A DNA stretch of 36,863 nt from an uncultured Bacteroidales bacterium (GTDB lineage: Bacteria; Bacteroidota; Bacteroidia; Bacteroidales; Paludibacteraceae), in the NCBI GenBank assembly GCA_900317745.1, contig ONHW01000031.1:1-36863 (forward strand), read 5' to 3'. Below are positions 24,501 to 30,600 of this stretch, piece after piece (position 1 is the stretch's first letter; each line of letters starts with the position of its first letter). The notes under the pieces were generated by a model, which saw only the letters and a list, made by a program, of their open reading frames with translations, did not search any database and was not told the DNA's origin. Made by a program: the position numbers and the translations under genes.

Positions 24501-25982
24501 CGCATCGTGATGAAGGTATCGGGCAACACGCCGGAATGGACCGTTGACCCGACTAAGTACGACCACTCCATGACCATCATCGGACAGGTTTACCTCAGCG
24601 GTATCCTTATGGAGAACCCCGAGAGCATGGTGGCGGCTTTCATCGGCAGCGAGTGCCGCGGTGTGGCTACACCGCAGAAGATACGCGGGGCAGCGTACGA
24701 GACCTTGATTATCTATGGCTCCGACACCCCCGATGCCGACCGGAACCAGCCCCTCACCTTCCGCATCTGGGACGCCATCAGAGGGATTGCCTACACCGAT
24801 GCGAATATCCAGCTGCCCAATGTCCAAATGGTAAATGACCAAATGGTAAATGAGGTGATTTTCCGTCAGGATACGATGATCGGTAACTTCGACACGCCGG
24901 CTATCTGGACCAAGTCCGACAGGGTGGAGCAACTCATCCCGGTACACGAGAACTGGAACTGGATCACCTTCGGTGTAGAGCCGCCGTCCGAGTACTGCGA
25001 CCACGTCTTCACGCCGCAATACAAGGGCTGGAACGTGCTCGTCAAGGATGAGAATACCTTCAGCCAGAGTTCCGGCTCGATCTTCAACGGTCCGCTCAAG
25101 CTCACGGTGAACAAAATGTACAAACTGCGTATCCAGCGCACCCCCAAGACGACGGACGCGGTGCTTGATCCGCTGCTCTCCGTATCGGGCCGTCAGCCTG
25201 CCGCCGAGGAGATACCTGTCTCCCTCCGGCCCGGTTGGAACTGGCTGCCGTACACCCCGCTCACTACCAAAAGCGCAGGCGTCGCACTCGCAGGGGCGCA
25301 GCCGAAGAAAGGAGACATGATCAAATCGCAGACAGCGGTGTCTATCTACGGCACTTATGGATGGGAAGGCACGCTCCTCGCACTGGAGCCCGGACACGGA
25401 TACCTCTATTTCAGTACGGATAGCACAGCCAAGTCCTTCGTCTATCCGGCTGACCTCTACCAGCCCCATGGCTTCCTGGCGGCTCCGGCTTGGTCAGAGC
25501 TTAGCGGTCTGACTTCTAACAGCGTAAGCGGTCTGGCAGCGAAGCGGTCTTATTCCGCTTACCCCTCCAACATGACCATGACAATCCGTCTCATGGACGG
25601 CGAGGCAGTAGTGGATACCTGCGAGATAGCGGCATATATCGGCGGTGAGTGCCGCGGTGCCGTGCGTGCGCATACCGACAGCCTCTATTACCTCGTCATT
25701 GCCGGCGACGGCGCAGGCCAGCCGATGGAGCTCCGTACCGTCATCAACGGCGAAGAGAGAGTAATAGACAAGACCCTTACTTTCGTTTCCGACAACCATA
25801 TCGGTACGCCGTGGGAGCCGTATGTGATACAACTCAATCCCGCGCAAGGCGTGGAAGAAGTCGAAAGTCAAAAGTCGAAAGTCGAAAGCGTGCAGAAGCT
25901 CCTCATTAACGAGCACCTGTACATCGTCCGTCCTAACGGCGAGATGTATGATGTGACGGGAAAGAGAGTGTCTGAGAAATAA
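15507..25982 (+). CDS. Giant multidomain secreted surface protein, 3491 residues
   Basis: The N-terminus has a long n-region then AAMTLLLLVAGTNAVKA, a likely signal peptide. An unassigned domain covers about 44-210. FnIII-like modules run to about 650. A carboxypeptidase-regulatory-like segment (GTVSGIVKYG) lies near 652 and a second (MTGHIYYAGTNIPVEG) near 1250. A LamG-like domain (about 700-1130) is interrupted at about 785-1000 by Gly/Cys-rich beta-helix-like repeats (GIGGRYGSSCGNIVIEGG). Two more LamG domains span about 2425-2790 (GDFSIEFWLNY, YAIELWYSQ, LIAYYPFEKD). A BACON/Ig-like domain lies near 2900-3005. AFIGSECRG and AYIGGECRG domains lie near 3030 and 3370, with two WNW blocks near 3140 and 3241. 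The tail HLYIVRPNGEMYDVTGKRV resembles C-terminal sorting tails of Bacteroidales exported proteins. An adhesive or glycan-binding surface role is inferred; no enzyme motif is seen. Three short repeat insertions are in frame. Confidence 0.85.
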   Translation: MKTKSTVGRLITRLSEWRESGARVAAMTLLLLVAGTNAVKASDWVLNEDKYSATHYTDHLYLEVFLADLDGKNTFCQEGTLIATNGVKSIDLLTLKYINEGDDDKDNADVKAKLVMPNAKAWFTNGAYGVPELTGTEQTFLLKKWGSSKHYMTAYIDLYYSAEMAGGDWKIYFHFKHSNDDWYDKVLKYSIGISTHLGLNDFDWKSYKVERTGIDQLTFTVPKLPNDIDSKLEGVRMRKCTYDVRYTFYKQDGTTAIVSKTYEAGSSEKTENCAIPDSVGNTARIDVRVTATHGVKDPDNWFNVQTRTDTKENAFPVIPAPGAITTDYRQFDHQTVMTWTTPSGDNHFPVTPYIYRIETDANGNKKSGSSWSKRGKLSSTKGGALSFTDDNANIGTYYQYIVVNVPTDYIGKGVTESSLNNPSDALLAKLGCTASSRVSTAPSVIISNLQQDTTVKDKVVFTWQYSRVPVSDATVNFKIMRRKSANDAWTEYRNDISADANPAAGYRATFEDSNLHSSVKYDYKVRLDLAGGYRFESATVRAGLLEGTTLKTFTASKGTHSGTVSLDWTAKQVGTDNSTYIISRRYLNSNEDFKQVGTVSGTDASYSYQDNTVQPGYYYEYRVEAFQMDETNNLAHQSALYDAGFCQSRGTVSGIVKYGTGTAVPDVRLWLRPADTGDDNTVKSYSQYVDGASEGIAWKADSAELAKVFGSGKDYTVQFFVRPNAGLNEDAVVANIPGAGQLLLGSTATGGYGLSINRSVYVEPVKEPVMVSATDLSTLTGNYTAEDGERLTGTLGGDYKITIADGATVMLDNVTINGTNQRRCSWAGITCLGNATIVLEGNNTVKGFQQEYPGIHIAEGKTLTITGIGSLNASSNGYGCGIGGRYGSSCGNIVIEGGNIQATGENAAGIGCASSGSCGDITITGGIVTATGSGYSAGIGTGYRGTCGNITIANTVSRVTATKGDNSPYNIGCGQDGTCGTVNILGMICYGSDNLDYYGSLLIKLQSYGYPGNDSWRQGYQMDAKFVADSVIVEPGYYTMQTSPTGVTLPSGKYSLLTLSKKGDQLSLQVDSSEVKTNTIIPLALSDPFSLGGAQGITTSRAFKGNFAEVRVWDHVLTEAEKAGYYDRVLNGREKGLALYWPLDEGLQKYAFDASYASDQPNGRHATIGNNILSSTIVPADNQLSRYGVTNELGEYLIRGIPFKGSGSSYTVVPEKGIHKFNPNTRSLFISPTSLTANNVDFEDESSFQMTGHIYYAGTNIPVEGIPLYVDGLAVSSNGKVQQTDADGYYSISVPIGEHYVEAKLNGHCFVDSGRFPIEGTYNFADRVQHEFTDSTLVNFVGRVAGAKYNDTIAVGFGESKNNIGVAKLTLRLSNASFSFNCQNDYITPATTDRIFESDTASIRSHAWTGSGVAANTKYIYITTDSATGEFSAKLPPLKYIMKSVEIINNKDNIEFTSLPEIDLTNPLTKLTDSICRVTEQGDTVYNSYTYNTKKVFTHYATPQVDVTEKGCPKGAFGRDSVIVSIDKEETYTLRHLYTVGEQESVQYLFGYPIYQMLDSTEYELHGYESYTNYDGTIGVTDTVHLSQQELTIGNEMSSRQAVIYKVPEDSTQYSVGDIYKKIHDKVVLDKDGHATLRWTVGAPNIVSPFTRHFNITLKRDDRTYESFRMDAIVLGTLTTGNNFVTQGPDKVMFILRDPYGAHSKTTLKKGTVKTVSKYYTYQRSGEHSLIVDWLGGVDVVTANGFGVAIINSSNVMTDLTSGIKANWKYTHKQDTIFQTTTVESYSTGDKDPYVGARGDVFIGTATNLLVGTCRKLHVQKDSSADKYTIVLEDALALGEKVSTTFAYSQYELETVMIPKWKDQRKQFLTYVPTQQEAEDYVNNTGRTKYLTWLQPTDEHYGDSGYYAFKPDTATLRKIQQSTKKNIAEWDSVVMCNNQIKAWEKWMSYNEQQKIEAIRKGNFKNYSIDGGSSRTFTFRNDTTTLDQTQTDYSIQAVLGWKDSWEIKSVTSLGVRTSLQTSVGGGTVSGSGNDTTSYTEWEYVLADGNRDADLSINIYDAESGNNSKIFSLFAGQTYNPYEAADSTHYYKPEGKPLPLSNASEQMEQPFIQISKGNEAPAKSVTLTDIPAGQSATATLYCSNMSRAHQQYPFGYDVVVMEKTDTTGLQILMDGTPINGRTIWTEQGTTVKKTITVSQTDQSILNHEGIEIYFLSQYQPKVIYDHVTLNAHFVPSSSPVSLTVTNPIVNTDPTTGNGQLQLKVSGFDRTFKNLKNVGIQYRFAGSTQWTTLHTWVTNKADSTDKSYNTLPSTGDLRLTLDMSNNISYKEGDYEFRAFTTTPYGTEEVHVYSDVTKVIKDMTKPRPLYTPAPANGILGIGENLAVEFNEDIVPGYVGDKNVIVTAKLNGRPIDHEVSYRILPYGNPERRTVNPIFLNGDFSIEFWLNYHEQGTILHQGAGEGHFALSVDEDGHAVVRIAGTEFTSEATLPTDKWTFIVLNYKASTMSFSMLAQYDETTIRLFSDEYVSETAVQRANYTVDNYLYLGPVNANIHDLALYNVYRDVLLAAGEKYDSKDTYTYGLTNYWRMNEGHGTVAADTRHTHDFEVLNSWEIFNTNYALRIDSTVGAQFDISRISTDMNDSYAIELWYSQAGTDHDTVFETEGLCLHYDSLHNLVLDHGTKSRTVAAHADFTDMNVNWHHMALNVVRGQAASFYLDGKRTAVIAEADVPVLKGASLTIAKGNRLVCVDEIRIWKATLSEERLLSNMYNTIDTSDVYSRGLIAYYPFEKDSTINGIKTKGETMQNMAPQSNTGNAGDMMAVEAMAVKHTPPLKNAPTETRITAQPVASERKVVINLAETEVSLRDIEGTTLNITMSEVHDLNGNMSNPIKWTAYVKQNTLLWGKDSVNITKQYGEDYTFDVTIENKGGQIEYYTVENMPEWLSLVDGNGLSTFDFGLSTVFDVQPLKTKTLRFAVNPLVPVGNYDVTIGLKGNNEILEPLRIVMKVSGNTPEWTVDPTKYDHSMTIIGQVYLSGILMENPESMVAAFIGSECRGVATPQKIRGAAYETLIIYGSDTPDADRNQPLTFRIWDAIRGIAYTDANIQLPNVQMVNDQMVNEVIFRQDTMIGNFDTPAIWTKSDRVEQLIPVHENWNWITFGVEPPSEYCDHVFTPQYKGWNVLVKDENTFSQSSGSIFNGPLKLTVNKMYKLRIQRTPKTTDAVLDPLLSVSGRQPAAEEIPVSLRPGWNWLPYTPLTTKSAGVALAGAQPKKGDMIKSQTAVSIYGTYGWEGTLLALEPGHGYLYFSTDSTAKSFVYPADLYQPHGFLAAPAWSELSGLTSNSVSGLAAKRSYSAYPSNMTMTIRLMDGEAVVDTCEIAAYIGGECRGAVRAHTDSLYYLVIAGDGAGQPMELRTVINGEERVIDKTLTFVSDNHIGTPWEPYVIQLNPAQGVEEVESQKSKVESVQKLLINEHLYIVRPNGEMYDVTGKRVSEK
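24348..24380 (+). repeat. TCGACTT heptamer repeat in BACON-like domain of giant 1
   Basis: Four heptamers of the complement of the GTCGAAA family encode LSTFDFGLST inside the BACON-like domain. The paralogue has an ordinary SGLIRPQSE turn at this place, so this is an insertion in the opposite orientation to the other copies. Confidence 0.75.
24825..24854 (+). repeat. Two perfect 15-bp CCAAATGGTAAATGA units in giant 1
   Basis: They encode QMVNDQMVN between the AFIGSECRG domain and the next segment. The paralogue lacks it here but carries a related array at 35498. Confidence 0.85.
25860..25888 (+). repeat. GTCGAAA heptamer repeat before C-terminal tail of giant 1
   Basis: Four heptamers encode VESQKSKVES just ahead of the last ~30 residues. 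The peptide is almost the same as in the two lipoproteins. Confidence 0.85.
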
Positions 25983-26012
25983 ATCATAGCTTTCGGGCTA
26001 CATCTCCGGGAG

Positions 26013-26047
26013 GCGGAGCACTTAGACGGTGCTTCGCCTTTTTCTTT
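26013..26047 (+). terminator. Terminator after giant gene 1
   Basis: A 10-bp stem, GGCGGAGCAC/GTGCTTCGCC (one G-U pair), with a 7-nt loop is followed by TTTTCTTT. It should stop most read-through into the second unit. Confidence 0.9.
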
Positions 26048-26175
26048 GTGTGCATGTGTGCGTGCAAGGACTCCACCACTTGATGCCTGTTCCTTACTTT
26101 GTCTATTGCGTCCGCATTTGATGCGTTGTCCTGTGCGCTATCTCCGTTAGCGCGTTTGCTTCCCCGTTGATACCC
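26048..26175. other. Gene-free spacer before second unit
   Basis: No gene is seen. Two small hairpins are present: CGCAT-TTG-ATGCG at 26113-26125 and GCGCTA/TAGCGC at 26135-26153. The sequence is unrelated to that ahead of the first unit. Confidence 0.5.
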
Positions 26176-26297
26176 TCCGAAATTCACCACTCTCCCGACC
26201 GAGAGATGAGCAAGAGAAGACCGAGACAAAAAAATGACGATTTTTCGTGACAAAAACGAAAAAAAATGACACATTTGAATACATTTCATGCCAAAAT
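26176..26297. repeat. Upstream block of duplicated unit, copy 2
   Basis: Near-identical to 13986-14107, ending at the same CCAAAAT. It joins directly to the leader without the 60-bp promoter segment found in copy 1. Confidence 0.9.
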
Positions 26298-26486
26298 ACT
26301 GCACATACGGCGCTCATAGCCAACGACTTACCTCTGCTGCCATATGGGGGAGGTATTTGCACACCTCGCCTCCGCAGTCATGCTGTAAGCAACCCACAGA
26401 CCAACGCAACGCTATCACAGGCGGTGCCCGCAATTAGCGGGTGCCGCTTGCGCGTATATAATTGTAATTTTTGACTACTATAAATA
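26298..26486 (+). promoter_or_regulatory. Conserved 5' leader RNA, copy 2
   Basis: Matches 14168-14366 with scattered substitutions and a shorter AT-rich end (ATAAATAATG). No TAnnTTTG box is found at the expected upstream place, so its promoter is unknown. Confidence 0.65.
26419..26449 (+). ncRNA. Leader hairpin, copy 2
   Basis: GCGGTGCCCGC (26421-26431), loop AATTA, GCGGGTGCCGC (26437-26447). Compared with copy 1, the loop-closing T-A pair has become C-G: both sides changed and pairing is kept. Confidence 0.7.
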
Positions 26487-27581
26487 ATGAAGAAAATCTA
26501 CGTTCAGCCACGCATAGAGACCAAGGCAACCACTCCGCAGCAGATGCTTTGCACCAGCGGAGGTATCAAAGCGCAAATCTCCGGTTACAAACAAAACACC
26601 GGCGGCGGATTTATCCAATCCGTCATCATGGGCATCGCCTGCTCGTCGCTGCTTTTCCTTGGCACAGCGTGCAGCACCAACAACACCCCCGACCAGCCCA
26701 AGCAGCAGGCGGAACTCAAGCCCCGCACACTGATAGTGACGGAAGTCGAAAGTCAAAAGTCGAAAGTCGAAAGCCGTCTTCCGCAAGCCACTATCACCGA
26801 TGAGGGAGAGACACTCAACGCCCTCTGGAGCAAAGGCGACGAGATTTCATTTCGCAATATAAGCCACGAGACCTATACACCCTCCGGAACAACAGACGAG
26901 GTTCCCCTCGACGGCGTATTGTTAGCGGACAGGGCGGCACGCATCGCTTCTTTCGCGAGTAACGCCAAGGTGTGGTGTGATTTGGATGACCAGTTGCTGC
27001 TTGTCTATCCGAAGGCTACTGCCCCTGCTATTACTGTCAGTGGCAATCCGCTTAATGCTACATACACTATTTCCCTTACCGGACAGGATGGTTCGTTGGC
27101 GACCATCGCCAATAGGTATCACCATAGCTACGGTATCGCCACGATAACCGAGGTGACCGAGACGACGGCTAATGCGGAGTTGGCAGAGATGCAGAACCTG
27201 CTGACGGTCTGCAAGTTCTCTTTTGTGGACAAGGATGAGCCCGGGACTCCGCTCCCGATAACCTCGCTTAGTATTAGTTACGGCGACGGCACGTATGCCA
27301 ACACCTACCCGGAGACAGCGACCGTAACTGTGACGCAGGGCACAAGCTCTACGGCAACCGTGATACCGGACAAAAAAAGCACATCGGCAGGCGGCTATGC
27401 GCTCGCCATCTCCCCTGACGGCAACCCGGAGGAGGTCTATGTGGCACTCTTCCCCGAAGCAACTGCCACGACTTACTCCTTCAGCGTCACCAGCGGTGTG
27501 AATACCTACACCGGCACCGCTACGGCTCAGCTCAATGCGGGCGAGTACGTAGCCGCTACCAACCTTAAACTGACAAAATAA
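26487..27581 (+). CDS. Fimbrillin-like lipoprotein with unusual N-terminal motif, copy 2
   Basis: This 364-residue paralogue of the 14367 gene keeps MKKIYVQPRIE, MLCTSGG at 20-26, AQISGY, the hydrophobic stretch and LGTAC with Cys62. The mature part has the same plan (LNALWSKGDEI, CKFSFVDKDEPG, EEVYVALFPE, NAGEYVAA) but is clearly diverged over residues 105-190. The N-terminal 35 residues and the ACSTNN region are much better kept than the middle, which suggests selection on the signal part. The ESQKSKVE repeat is also present. The giant gene follows after 20 bp with its ATG at 27602, so the two are very likely cotranscribed. Confidence 0.7.
   Translation: MKKIYVQPRIETKATTPQQMLCTSGGIKAQISGYKQNTGGGFIQSVIMGIACSSLLFLGTACSTNNTPDQPKQQAELKPRTLIVTEVESQKSKVESRLPQATITDEGETLNALWSKGDEISFRNISHETYTPSGTTDEVPLDGVLLADRAARIASFASNAKVWCDLDDQLLLVYPKATAPAITVSGNPLNATYTISLTGQDGSLATIANRYHHSYGIATITEVTETTANAELAEMQNLLTVCKFSFVDKDEPGTPLPITSLSISYGDGTYANTYPETATVTVTQGTSSTATVIPDKKSTSAGGYALAISPDGNPEEVYVALFPEATATTYSFSVTSGVNTYTGTATAQLNAGEYVAATNLKLTK
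26745..26773 (+). repeat. GTCGAAA heptamer repeat in lipoprotein gene 2
   Basis: Heptamers encode VESQKSKVES at the same position as in copy 1, so this insertion is older than the duplication or was kept by conversion. Confidence 0.85.
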
Positions 27582-27601
27582 ATCCCTAAAATAGTTATAC
27601 A

Positions 27602-30600
27602 ATGAAAAAGCTATTCATTATTCTGACTACTTTGCTATGTGCAGTAGGAACGGCATCCGCCATTGCGGATTGGGTGCCGAGTGAGCAGTATTGCCGATTC
27701 TGTAACAACTTCAAGTTCGATCATGCATTTACGTTCTCCAGCCCCGGAGGAGAGGACAATGGTAGTATTTATTCGCCCGGCGTGGATTTTCAGGAGTGTC
27801 AGGGCGTGATTGCCTTCTCCGTGATGAGTTGGGACCGTTTCAATGCCGTAGGTACAAACTACGGTATGACGTGGCTGGAGGTATATCTGACGGCAAGCGG
27901 TCAGAACGATATGTATCTTACCGATATCCATTTTACCGACCCCGGGCGAGCCGGTACGTGGGCGAACAGTTATAAAGAGTCGAATTTCATCCAGGCGTAT
28001 GACATGAACGGCTGTAAGACCTATTTCCTGCAGAAACGTCAGTTCAAGGAGTATGACCGTTGCCAGTTCTCGTACTTCAATATCGTGTATAGCGAACTGG
28101 TGTACGACTATATCCATAATAACAAGAACAACAATCTGGGCCTGCGTCTGAAAGTGCGTTGGGACGGTAGGAGTTTTGATGAAAAATTCACGTTCAAGAA
28201 TGAGAAGGACGATATCCTACCTCGTACAAGTACCCCTACGCTGAGTAATTTCCAATGGACGAAGAATAACGAGGGCAAGACGGTGCTTCGGTTCACGGCA
28301 AGCGATATCTCCAATAGCATTTATTATGAGCGTGCGGTAGGCGATGCGGCGAGCGGTTCGGAGAAAATGCTCACATCGTCAAGCGGTGTAGAGAACCGTG
28401 AGCGTAATGATGTAGCCGATCTGACGCGCGATCAACTCAATCGTATGGCTCAAGATAACGCTTCCTACGCCATCGAGGTGTCCCGTCGTGCCAACACCTA
28501 TATCAGCAAATCCTACTACAATAACGACCATGGCGGTCCTGCTTCGCCGTTTGCCGGACCGCAGTCCGATTGGAAGAAAGTGTACGTGCCGGCGCTCTTT
28601 CTGCCGGAGAATGTGCAGCTCTCCCATACAGGCGGCGATAGCATCTATGTTGCCTTTGATATCCCGAAGAAAACCCTCGGCCGTGACGAAGATGAGTCGG
28701 CTATAGTGATTGAGTACTCGACGGATGAGAACTTCGGTTCGTATGAGACGGAGCGTGTGCCTTTCAATCTCTCCAACCGCCTCGTCAAGACCTCGTACAA
28801 GGTAGGTCTGCCGATACCGATGAAAATGCTCAATCAAGGGCGCAAGACGTTCTATGTGCGCCTGAGCCGTGAGTTTGTGGATCATAAGACGACCTGCGTC
28901 AAGGAGGATATTCTCATCAATACCGACCTCAGAAAACTCTCGTCGGTGGCCGCACAGGATATAGGCGGTAAGATACAGGTGAGCTGGGAGTTTGTGGGCG
29001 ACTACAAAGGCGTCTGGACATCGGATATGTTCTACCGTGTGCAGTATGTGGTGAGCGGTACGACCTACAGCCAGGAATATCCTAATCGCAACCTGACATC
29101 AGTAGAGCTGACCGATGGCATCCCTACCTGTCTGCCCATCGAATATACGGTACAGATCTGCACGGATGCGAAGATCATTAGTTCCCGCAGGAGTAATTTA
29201 GAGACTATGGCTCCCACCCGCGAGGCGGTCATCACTTCGCTGACCGCCACCAAGGGTGAGTCCAACAACCGTGTACGCCTGCAGTGGACCGTCCCCAAGG
29301 ACAAGAACGGCTTCTCTTATTTTACTATTACGCGTGCCCTGCGTGGCGACAGCGTGGCTACCACACTCGTGCCGCAGATGCCGATGAACCCCGCGCTGAC
29401 CACTTTCACCTACGAGGATAACTCCATGGAACTCGGTACGTACTATAACTATACCGTAACGGGATTCCGCGATTGTGACGGATCGTTGTCGCCGATGAGT
29501 TCGCTCACCACGACCGGATTCGCCCTGCCATACGGCGTTATAACCGGACAAATCACCTACGACGGACGCCAAGGTGTACCGGGCGTGCTCGTTACCGCTA
29601 TCACCGAAGACGAAATTCCGGTGCCCAAGAGACTGAAGATGGATACGGTAATGAGAGATACCATTACTAACTTCCGCACGCTGAAACCTACGAATATGAA
29701 TTATATTGGAGGACCCGGGTTTGAAGGTGAAAATCATACAGCCATGTTTTGGCTCCGTGCTGATGCTAACAACATGCCACCATACGATGAAGATTTACTA
29801 TATATAGATAGAACATGTTTGATACGATTAGGCAAAAATGGTAACAATGGTTACATAAAAGTTGATAGGTATTATTTGAATGGTGTATATTATGTTATTC
29901 AACATCCACTGAACCTAAAGACATGGAATCATGTGGCTGTAAGCAATACAAGGGATTCCGTGTTCCTATATATAAACGGACAAAATGTTAGAAAAGACAG
30001 TAGGAAACCTATGGATGTGAACACACGTATAGGTGACTGGCGTTCCAGAGGATTTGAGATGGCGGATGTGCGAGTCTATAATTATTGCATGGATTCCACG
30101 GAGATACGCAACTCCGCTCTCACTATTCCGCTCAAAGGAAATGAGCGAGGTCTGGAACTCTATTACTCCGCTTGCGAGCAAGGCAATGAGGTACACGACT
30201 TGTCAGGTCATGGCAGACACCTCCGAATCAAAGGTATGGATTTTGGCAACTATACTTCTAAAGACTCAATCCCTGACAGAGTCGAACTGCGTATGGTGGA
30301 CGACTCCACGCGTATCAACTACACCACTTATACCAAATCCGATGGCACATACGTCATCACCGGTGTTCCTTACAGCGAGAGAGGGACGTACTACAAGGTC
30401 ATTCCTACACTCGGCACACACGAGTTTGCGCCGGCGAACCGACCGCTCTATTTCAACAACAACGCCAACACGCATAACAACGTCAACTTCACCGACATGA
30501 CCTCTGTCAAGGTGTCGGGCGCTATCTATTACGAAGGCACGGACTACCCCGTAGAGGGTGCGATGCTGAGTGTGGACGGCGTGCAATGTCTCGTAGGCGG

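Noticed and set aside
24396-25469. A 357-codon minus-strand open frame inside giant gene 1, and similar ones at 8404-9492 and 10907-11890
   Set aside because: All are antisense shadows of strongly supported GC-rich genes; none has a promoter, a binding site or domain signals.
26013-26486. Insertion sequence or transposon ends around the second unit
   Set aside because: No transposase, terminal inverted repeats or target-site duplications could be found; tandem duplication explains the pattern.
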